From contig CAZVCJ010000014.1 of NCBI GenBank assembly GCA_964625745.1, forward strand, positions 1 through 39,800: 39,800 nt of DNA, written 5' to 3'. The position numbers and the translations under genes are program-made. The notes beneath the pieces were generated by a model, which worked only from the letters and a program-made list of their open reading frames with translations, made no database searches and was not told the DNA's origin. This document shows positions 34,929 to 39,800 of this stretch, one piece after another. Source of the DNA: CAZVCJ01 sp964625745 (GTDB lineage: Bacteria; Chloroflexota; Anaerolineae; VGOG01). Each line of letters begins with the position of its first letter. The stretch's first letter is position 1.

Positions 34929-35528
34929 TTACCTGGTCACCTTGAAAGTCAAGGCGATGTCGCGCACACCTTCACGGTCGTAGTGGCTGCTGGGCCCCGC
35001 TACCGTGAGAATGGCGAGGTGGCCATCGGCTAGCGGCATGTAATAGCGCTCGTCGTGTGCCGTGTACGTTTTGCCGGTCACGGCCGAAGTACCGGTCGCT
35101 TCAAAGCCGAGGATGATGGCGTCCTTCACTTCAGTGGAAGCGGCGAGGCTGAGCTGCTTGAAGCCGGGGAAGGCTGTGGCCACTGCGGCCACATCGTTCT
35201 GAGCGTAGGTCATGGCATCCATCCCCACGGGCGGGGTCACGAACTCCAGGGTGAGGCTGTCGTCGCCGCCGACGAATTTGACGCCATGGGTGACGGAGTT
35301 ATCCCGGGTCCACGGGCTGGGATAGCCGATGGCGAAGCCCTGTGCGGCATCGGAGTAGGTAACGAGTGCCGCTTCCACGCCGCCCTCTTCACTGCCGCCC
35401 TCGTTGTTATTCACGACAGGTCGTGTTGGCTGAGGGGTATCGTTCGTTGCCGGTTTGCCCCCGCACGCGGCGAGCGCCAGTGTCAGGATGAGCGTCGCCA
35501 CGGCAAGGCTGCGTCGATTCAAATTCAT
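34929..35528 (-). CDS. Secreted lipoprotein, PsbP-like
   Basis: A 199-residue lipoprotein. ATG at 35528 follows AGGAGG. Signal peptide with lipobox LALAACGG, a Thr/Pro/Asn/Gly-rich linker (about 25-50), then a folded domain beginning TYSDAAQGFAIGYPSPWTRD and ending VRDIALTFKVTR, as in PsbP-like lipoproteins of many bacteria (FSISYPxxW near the start, final strand with SF/TFK). Substrate unknown. It lies between the PepSY gene and the ABC exporter on the same strand and may be an accessory part of that exporter. Confidence 0.82.
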   Translation of the reverse strand: MNLNRRSLAVATLILTLALAACGGKPATNDTPQPTRPVVNNNEGGSEEGGVEAALVTYSDAAQGFAIGYPSPWTRDNSVTHGVKFVGGDDSLTLEFVTPPVGMDAMTYAQNDVAAVATAFPGFKQLSLAASTEVKDAIILGFEATGTSAVTGKTYTAHDERYYMPLADGHLAILTVAGPSSHYDREGVRDIALTFKVTR

Positions 35529-35552
35529 GGGTTGCCTCCTGTAACCTCTACA

Positions 35553-35585
35553 ATCCTGAGGCCGGCATCCAGCCGGCCTCAGGAT
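35553..35585. terminator. Strong hairpin between PepSY and lipoprotein genes (no T-run)
   Basis: ATCCTGAGGCCGGC, loop ATCCA, and its exact 14-base reverse complement. It lies about 25 bases upstream of the lipoprotein start and 34 bases downstream of the PepSY stop. No T-run on either side, so it may act as an mRNA-stabilising or attenuating structure rather than a full terminator. Confidence 0.6.
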
Positions 35586-35619
35586 ACTCCAATGCAATTG
35601 TTGCGCCAGTCAACCGAGC

Positions 35620-36207
35620 TTATTGCCCCGGTGCGTCTTCGGCGTGGGGCGTCTCCAGTGCATCGTCGGCCTGGCTCTCAAACTCGTCCTGAACGTTGTC
35701 CTGATCATCAGCCGCTCCATCTACACTGTCGGCCTGGCTCTCGACCTCCTCCTGGACGTTGTCCTGGTCGCCAGCCGCCTCGTCCGCGTCCGCCTGCTCA
35801 GTGCTCAGGATGTCACCGTTGCCAGCGTCTACCTTCACATCCAGGCCATTGCTTAGTTCGACGCTGTAGACCAGCGCGCCGTTCTCGTTGTCCAGTTCCA
35901 CCTTGACGACGGTCGCGCCGGGGTTGGCGTCCAGAGCCGCTGTCTTGGCCTGTTCCGGTGTGATGGTAGCCGAGTCAGCCAGCGCTGCCGCCTCATCCGC
36001 CTCGCTCACGCCCTCGTACTGGGCGTCGTCTACACGGATCGAGGAGTCGTAGCTGGGGAGCTGCTCGTTCGGGCCGGTGTCGGCCTGCTCTTCGGTCTGG
36101 GCCTGGGGTGTTGGATCCTGGGCGAAGGCGGTCATCGCGACACTGCCCACCAGCAGGGCTGCCACCAGCACGCCGAGGATTCCGCCACCGATTAGCCACT
36201 TTCTCAT
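35620..36207 (-). CDS. Exported PepSY-domain protein with acidic repeat tail
   Basis: A 195-residue protein: signal peptide (WLIGGGILGVLVAALLVGSVAMTAFA), a disordered Gln/Glu/Asp segment, then a PepSY domain (about 85-140; ATITPEQAKTAALDANPGAT, KVELDNENGALVYSVELSNG, VDAGNGDIL). The tail contains a tandem duplication, DQDNVQEEVESQADS and DQDNVQDEFESQADD. Very acidic overall. PepSY proteins often accompany two-component systems and act as inhibitors or sensors in the envelope; here the kinase-regulator pair lies about 6 kb downstream on the same strand. It is divergent from the DUF166 gene. Confidence 0.88.
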   Translation of the reverse strand: MRKWLIGGGILGVLVAALLVGSVAMTAFAQDPTPQAQTEEQADTGPNEQLPSYDSSIRVDDAQYEGVSEADEAAALADSATITPEQAKTAALDANPGATVVKVELDNENGALVYSVELSNGLDVKVDAGNGDILSTEQADADEAAGDQDNVQEEVESQADSVDGAADDQDNVQDEFESQADDALETPHAEDAPGQ

Positions 36208-36308
36208 GTTTTGTCACCTCCTTTCTCTCGTGGTCTCGAACGACGGAGCTTTGGGTTCCGTTGTTCTAACCTTATCATACCCCATTTACATTAGAGGGCG
36301 GTGAAATC

Positions 36309-36330
36309 TTTATGAGAGTTTTCTCATAAA
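36309..36330. promoter_or_regulatory. Perfect 9-bp inverted repeat, candidate operator
   Basis: TTTATGAGA, four bases, TCTCATAAA. It lies between the divergent PepSY and DUF166 genes, directly next to promoter element copy 2 (starts at 36331). Size and symmetry suit a dimeric regulator. The minus strand also has TATGAT as a possible -10 box for the PepSY gene near 36275. No identity to a known operator is claimed. Confidence 0.5.
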
Positions 36331-36387
36331 TGACTTTTGTCATAGACGGACGGCTGCCTTGATGATATAATAAGGCAGCCGTTTTTT
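36331..36387 (+). promoter_or_regulatory. Composite promoter/terminator element, copy 2 (upstream of DUF166 gene)
   Basis: TGACTTTTGTCA at 36331-36342, -35 TAGACG at 36343-36348, 17-bp spacer, -10 TATAAT at 36366-36371. CGGCTGCCTT (36351-36360) and AAGGCAGCCG (36372-36381) form a perfect 10-bp stem with the loop GATGATATAAT, followed by six Ts (36382-36387). As DNA it is a near-consensus promoter; as read-through RNA it is a textbook intrinsic terminator. ATG 36414 follows with GGAGAG upstream. Confidence 0.85.
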
Positions 36388-36413
36388 GATGAGAAGTGTG
36401 AGGAGAGAGGGAT

Positions 36414-37175
36414 ATGCGCATCCTGGCCGTCATCTCAGGCGAGTATGGACAGCGGCACGTGGACAACATCCGCGCCCACGGCCCCATGGACTGGGAAGTC
36501 GAGGTCTGGAAGGCGCCGTCTGTGCTACCGCCGGTGATAGACTACCCGGAGGATTACCTCCCAGACGAACTCCCGTCAGCCGACCTGATCCTGTCCTTTG
36601 GCGAGCACCCCGGCGTGGCGGAACTGCTCCCCGGCATCGCGCGGATGACCGGCGCCCAGGCGGTGGTCGCGGCGGTGGATAGCGAGGTCTGGCTGCCGCG
36701 CGGACTGGCCCGGCAGTTGAGGGGCTGGCTCCAGGACATGGGCGTGGTGTGCGCGACGCCCAAGCCCCTGTGCTCGCTGACCGAGACCCATTACAGCCTT
36801 GCCCGCCGCCAGCGGCTCGAATACGATAGTCCTCTCATCGCTGAGTTTGCGCGCCACTTTGGCCAGCCGAACTTGCGCATCACCGTAGACCCCGAATCGC
36901 GCCTCATCACCTCGGCCGAGGTGCTGCGCGACTCCGTCTGCGGCTGCGCATGCTACGTGGCCGAGAGGTTGGTGGGCGTCTCGGCCGACGATGCCGAGCA
37001 GGAGGCCGGCCTGCTGCACCATCACTATCCTTGCCTGGCTACCATGGGAATAGACTCCGACTACGGCGACACGCTGATGCACATCTCCGGCAATCTCTTG
37101 AAGAACAACGTCCGCGCCCAGGTCAAGCTGTTCAGGGACATACGCTACCTGAAAACGGCGGAGCGGAGCGAGTAG
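36414..37175 (+). CDS. DUF166 family protein
   Basis: A 253-residue protein matching DUF166, a family best known from archaea: MRILAVISGEYGQRHVDNI, HGPMDWEVEVWKAP, ADLILSFGEHPGVAELLPGI, WLPRGLARQL, ATPKPLCSLTE, CGCACYVAERLVG, HHHYPCLATM and GDTLMHISG. Conserved cysteines (PLCSL, CGCAC, YPCLA) suggest a metal or Fe-S site. The molecular function is not established. It is monocistronic: composite element copy 2 precedes it, and a separate promoter lies before the next pair. Confidence 0.88.
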   Translation: MRILAVISGEYGQRHVDNIRAHGPMDWEVEVWKAPSVLPPVIDYPEDYLPDELPSADLILSFGEHPGVAELLPGIARMTGAQAVVAAVDSEVWLPRGLARQLRGWLQDMGVVCATPKPLCSLTETHYSLARRQRLEYDSPLIAEFARHFGQPNLRITVDPESRLITSAEVLRDSVCGCACYVAERLVGVSADDAEQEAGLLHHHYPCLATMGIDSDYGDTLMHISGNLLKNNVRAQVKLFRDIRYLKTAERSE

Positions 37176-37223
37176 TTTAATGGGGTTATATTTAGAGCCT
37201 GCGAATGAATCCGCGCTGTTGAT

Positions 37224-37251
37224 TTGACTTTCCTCAGCAAAGGTGTAGAAT
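37224..37251 (+). promoter_or_regulatory. Sigma70-type promoter for the toxin-antitoxin-like pair
   Basis: TTGACT (37224-37229), 16-bp spacer, TAGAAT (37246-37251); each hexamer matches consensus at five of six positions. It lies 33 bases before ATG 37285. Confidence 0.55.
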
Positions 37252-37284
37252 TGGGATGGGCGAATATGTAGACAGGTGAGCAAA

Positions 37285-37557
37285 ATGGATCGCTTAACAC
37301 AGCCCGGCCAACGTCCCTACTTTTTCTGGGACTACGAGATCACCGATGAGGAAATTCGCCGCATCCTGCGTGACGGCATCCCGTCCGAGAAGGCCTGGAT
37401 TATCAGCCGCATCCTGGAGTATGCCAAATGGGATGACATCTGGCGCTACCTGACGCTGGCGGATATCCGCGATAATTTCGCCAAGCTTCACTTTCGGTGG
37501 CGGCAGGATCGGGAACTGTGGGCCTATGCCCTGGACAGGTGGATGCGACATGGCTAA
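37285..37557 (+). CDS. DUF6922-like small protein, putative antitoxin
   Basis: A 90-residue protein. ATG 37285 is preferred to the GTG at 37276, which overlaps the ribosome-site region. Features: PYFFWDYEITDEEIRRILRDG, SEKAWIISRILEYAKWDDIW and RYLTLADIRDNFAKLHFRW. Short proteins with this F(F)WDY...EKAWIIxRILE pattern stand directly upstream of AbiEii-type nucleotidyltransferases. Its last eight bases overlap the next gene, so the two are translationally linked. An antitoxin role is inferred from this arrangement only. Confidence 0.75.
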   Translation: MDRLTQPGQRPYFFWDYEITDEEIRRILRDGIPSEKAWIISRILEYAKWDDIWRYLTLADIRDNFAKLHFRWRQDRELWAYALDRWMRHG

Positions 37558-38236
37558 CCAACAGTGTCCTGAACCCGTCGAAGGATGGCTCACAACTCTG
37601 CAGGCGGCCTTCCTCACGCGCTTCTTCGCCACCGATACTGGTCAACTCTTCTTCCTGACCGGCGGCACGGCTTTGGCCGCCTACCACTTGCATCATCGTC
37701 TGAGCGTGGACCTGGACCTGTTCACGCTGGACGATTTGGCTCTGCGGGAGACCGACGTGCTGATCCCCCAGTTGGCCGCCGACCTGGGGTGTCGTATCGG
37801 TCGGGCACGACGGACTGAACACTTTCGCCAGTTTCTCCTCGAACCCGAAGCCGGAGAATCCCTGCAGATAGACCTGGTGCGGGACTTTGGCCCCCAGTAC
37901 GGCGAGCACATCAAGATGGGGGACATTGTCGTAGACAGCATGGAGAACATTGGAGCCAACAAGCTCACTGCTATCCTGGGGCGCACCGAGCCCAAGGACT
38001 TTGTAGACCTGTACTTCATCCTACATGCTGGGTACGATTTCGACGACTTGCTGGCGAAGGCTCAGGAAAAGGATCTTGGCTTGCAACCCTTTTTTATGGC
38101 TGGGACACTGCTGCAGGTTCGCAACCTCCGTCACTTGCCGGCTACCACTCCCCCGCTCACGCTCCCCGAACTTCAGGGTTTCATCATCCCTCTGGCCGAC
38201 CGGCTGCTCGACCGATCGCGCCCACCGGGGAACTGA
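37550..38236 (+). CDS. AbiEii/AbiGii-type nucleotidyltransferase (toxin-like)
   Basis: A 228-residue protein with the nucleotidyltransferase signature FLTGGTALAAYHLHHRLSVDLDLFTLDD (GGTAL, then DLDLF with the metal-binding Asp pair), a conserved Lys in NIGANKLTAILGRTEPKDFVDLY (KxxAxxxRxxxKDxxDLY), and a C-terminal helical part. Relatives are toxins of type IV toxin-antitoxin/abortive infection systems that transfer nucleotides to tRNA or proteins. The N-terminus (QCPEPVEGW) comes from a copy of the dispersed repeat, so the original start may have been altered. Overlaps its putative antitoxin gene. Confidence 0.85.
   Translation: MANQQCPEPVEGWLTTLQAAFLTRFFATDTGQLFFLTGGTALAAYHLHHRLSVDLDLFTLDDLALRETDVLIPQLAADLGCRIGRARRTEHFRQFLLEPEAGESLQIDLVRDFGPQYGEHIKMGDIVVDSMENIGANKLTAILGRTEPKDFVDLYFILHAGYDFDDLLAKAQEKDLGLQPFFMAGTLLQVRNLRHLPATTPPLTLPELQGFIIPLADRLLDRSRPPGN
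37567..37585 (-). repeat. TTCGACAAGCTCAGG-like repeat at the start of the nucleotidyltransferase
   Basis: Plus strand CCTGAACCCGTCGAAGGA; minus strand TCCTTCGACGGGTTCAGG, a close variant of the repeat in reverse orientation. It supplies residues PEPVEG near the N-terminus. Confidence 0.75.
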
Positions 38237-38241
38237 GGAAG

Positions 38242-38299
38242 TGACTTTTGTCATAGACAGACGACTGTCCTGATGATATAATGGGGACAGTCGTTTTTT
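38242..38299 (+). promoter_or_regulatory. Composite promoter/terminator element, copy 3 (upstream of DUF255 gene)
   Basis: TGACTTTTGTCA at 38242-38253, -35 TAGACA at 38254-38259, 17-bp spacer, -10 TATAAT at 38277-38282. CGACTGTCC (38262-38270) pairs perfectly with GGACAGTCG (38285-38293), followed by six Ts (38294-38299). It starts five bases after the nucleotidyltransferase stop, so it can both end that transcript and start the next. Confidence 0.83.
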
Positions 38300-38340
38300 G
38301 GTGATAGAGGAGCCAACATTCTCTTGATAAAGGATGGATG

Positions 38341-39800
38341 ATGTCCAATCGCTTAGCAAACGAAGCCAGCCCTTACCTGCTCCAGCACGCCGACAATCCC
38401 GTTGATTGGTATCCCTGGGGCGAGGAGGCGCTGCAAAAAGCAAAAGCCGAGGACAAGCCCATCTTCCTCAGCGTTGGCTACTCTGCCTGCCACTGGTGCC
38501 ACGTGATGGCCCATGAATCCTTCGAGGACGAGGGGGTGGCGGCGGTGCTGAACGAGCATTTCGTCAGCGTCAAGGTGGACCGCGAGGAGCGGCCCGACCT
38601 GGACCGCATCTACATGAGCGCGGTGCAGGCCATGACCGGCCGCGGCGGCTGGCCCATGTCGGTGTTCCTCACGCCCGAAGGCCAGCCTTTTTACGGAGGC
38701 ACCTACTTCCCGCCCAAGCCTCGCTACGGGATGCCCGCCTTCACCGACGTGCTGCGGGCCGTGGCCGATGCCTGGCAGAATCGGCGGCAGGAACTCGTCG
38801 AAAGTGGTCAGCGCCTGGTGGCAGTCATCGAACAGCAAAGCGCCATCAGCGAAAACTCGAAACCCGAAACCTTGAACCCTGAAACGTTAAACACTGCCTT
38901 CGAGAACCTCTGGCAGCGCTTTGACAGGACGCACGGCGGGTGGGGCGACGCGCCGAAGTTCCCCCAACCGATGGCCCTTGAGTTCCTGCTTCTCTATCAC
39001 CACAGCACAGGTGATCCCTTGGCGCTGCAAATGGTGACCCAGACTCTGGAGGCAATGGCTCGTGGAGGCATGTACGACCAACTCGGCGGTGGGTTTCATC
39101 GCTACTCCGTTGACGACCACTGGTTGGTTCCGCACTTTGAGAAGATGCTGTACGATAACGCACAATTGGCCCGCGTCTATCTGCACGCCTGGCAGGTGAC
39201 CGGCGAGCGGTTCTACCGCACTATCGCCGAGGAGACCCTCGACTACGTGTTACGAGAGATGACCGATCCAGAAGGCGGGTTTTACAGTACCCAGGACGCC
39301 GACAGCGAGGGCGAGGAGGGGAAGTTCTTCGTCTGGACCCCGTCTGAAATCCGCGACCTGTTGGGCCAGGAAGCTGAGGGGTTCATGGCTGCCTACGGTG
39401 TCACCAAACGCGGTAATGCTTCGACAGGTTCAGCACATGGTTTCGAAGGCAAGAATATCCTGGAATTCGTCGGCCACATAAGCCAGCGGACAGAACTGGC
39501 AGGCGCGCGGCGCAAGCTGTTTGCGGCCCGCGAGCAGCAGGTGCATCCAGGGCGCGACGAGAAGGTCCTGGCCTCCTGGAACGGTTTGATGTTGGCTGCC
39601 TTCGCCGAGGCCGCGCGGGTGCTCTCCCCCTCTCCCAGCCCCTCCCCGCCCCCCCTCGGTCCCCCCCAACTCTGGGGGGGAAGTGGGGGAGGGGAGTCTA
39701 CTTCCCCCCTCTCCCAGGATTGGGAGAGGGGGGCTGGGGGGGTGAGGGCGGAAGTCTATCGCCAGGTCGCCGAACGCAATGCCGACTTTCTCCTGAGCGA
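38341..39800 (+). CDS. DUF255 thioredoxin-domain protein (YyaL/spermatogenesis-associated type), 3' end outside window
   Basis: Open for 486 codons to the window edge; the family is about 670-700 residues. ATG 38341 has AGG seven bases upstream (ATG 38338 is also possible). N-terminal DUF255 thioredoxin-like domain: NRLANEASPYLLQHADNPVDW, SVGYSACHWCHVMAHESFED with the CHWC motif, VDREERPDLDRIYM and GRGGWPMSVFLTPEGQPFYG. A glycoside-hydrolase-like (alpha/alpha)6 region follows: FHRYSVDDHWLVPHFEKMLYDNA, TQDADSEGEEGKFFVWTP. Three in-frame inserts derived from repeats are present (38851-38892, 39418-39440, 39625-39752). Biochemical function is not well established. Element copy 3 is the likely promoter. 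Confidence 0.93.
   Translation, partial: MSNRLANEASPYLLQHADNPVDWYPWGEEALQKAKAEDKPIFLSVGYSACHWCHVMAHESFEDEGVAAVLNEHFVSVKVDREERPDLDRIYMSAVQAMTGRGGWPMSVFLTPEGQPFYGGTYFPPKPRYGMPAFTDVLRAVADAWQNRRQELVESGQRLVAVIEQQSAISENSKPETLNPETLNTAFENLWQRFDRTHGGWGDAPKFPQPMALEFLLLYHHSTGDPLALQMVTQTLEAMARGGMYDQLGGGFHRYSVDDHWLVPHFEKMLYDNAQLARVYLHAWQVTGERFYRTIAEETLDYVLREMTDPEGGFYSTQDADSEGEEGKFFVWTPSEIRDLLGQEAEGFMAAYGVTKRGNASTGSAHGFEGKNILEFVGHISQRTELAGARRKLFAAREQQVHPGRDEKVLASWNGLMLAAFAEAARVLSPSPSPSPPPLGPPQLWGGSGGGESTSPLSQDWERGAGGVRAEVYRQVAERNADFLLS
38851..38892. repeat. GAAACCCGAAAC-type half-palindrome in the DUF255 gene
   Basis: GAAAACTCGAAACCCGAAACC and further CCTGAAACGTTAAAC units, translated ENSKPETLNPETLNTAF. 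It shares CTCGAAACCCGAAACC with the right half of the copA insert at 24925-24993 and lies in a variable linker before FENLWQRFD. Confidence 0.65.
39418..39440 (+). repeat. TTCGACAAGCTCAGG-like repeat in the DUF255 gene
   Basis: GCTTCGACAGGTTCAGCACA, read as ASTGSAHG. It splits the family motif GN-FEGKNIL, which in relatives is usually continuous (GNFEGxNIL). Confidence 0.75.
39625..39752. repeat. C/G-tract palindromic insert in the DUF255 gene
   Basis: About 128 bases of CCCTCTCCC/GGGAGAGGG type. CCCCCCTCTCCCA (39704-39716) and TGGGAGAGGGGGG (39721-39733) form a perfect 13-bp hairpin, and a CCCCCC...GGGGGG pair lies at 39661-39680. It stays in frame as a Ser/Pro/Gly-rich stretch between AEAARVL and VYRQVAERNADFLL, which are close together in the family. 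Confidence 0.85.

Overview
The window is GC-rich bacterial DNA from a draft or metagenome-type assembly, with one 100-base N gap at 1376-1475. No rRNA, tRNA, CRISPR array, transposase or phage gene was seen. Gene content, together with a short dispersed repeat (core TTCGACAAGCTCAGG) placed in frame inside several genes, suggests a member of the Chloroflexota. That placement is inference from memory, not from a marker gene.

Layout. 1-2 kb: a HerA-type ATPase cut by the window edge and the gap, then a DJ-1/PfpI protein. 2-9 kb: a Lon-type protease followed by two copies of a two-gene module (ArsB/NhaD-type permease plus small universal-stress-like protein). 9-16 kb: DEDDh exonuclease, TspO-like membrane protein, GlgC, a Crp/Fnr regulator and an exported LysM protein, with gene remnants between them. 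16.4-23.2 kb: a sulfur and Fe-S assembly island (ferredoxin, an IscS-like protein lacking the PLP lysine, an IscU-MIP18 fusion, TusA, SufS, a second IscU-like protein, a MIP18 protein, CcdA, a cut-off TlpA and a DsrE protein), with cysK, thiF and cysE reduced to fragments. 23.3-27.4 kb: copper ATPase, YHS protein and flavodiiron protein. 27.5-36.2 kb, all on the minus strand: a two-component system, a PAP2 phosphatase, an ABC exporter (one FtsX-type permease, two ATPases), a lipoprotein and a PepSY protein. 36.4-39.8 kb: DUF166 protein, a DUF6922-like/AbiEii toxin-type pair, and a DUF255 thioredoxin-fold protein running off the end.

Main unusual signals. (1) Three intergenic copies of a composite element, each just upstream of a plus-strand gene. 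Each has TAGAC(A/G)-17 bp-TATAAT, with the -10 box in the loop of a hairpin followed by six Ts. The hairpin arms differ between copies but remain paired, so each looks like a terminator with a promoter in its loop. (2) A peroxiredoxin-like gene and a TlpA gene each have TGA at the first Cys of a CxxC motif. The first has a short hairpin fitting the bacterial SECIS pattern, but it also has a second TGA at a non-Cys site. (3) Several different repeats sit in frame inside coding genes: copper ATPase (three), DUF255 protein (three), Lon, a permease, the histidine kinase and the nucleotidyltransferase. This resembles the Rickettsia palindromic element situation. (4) About eight genes between 9.0 and 22.8 kb are internally deleted or cut off, pointing to real local decay or to misassembly. 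(5) The IscS-like protein has Leu where the PLP lysine should be and lies directly before an IscU fusion.
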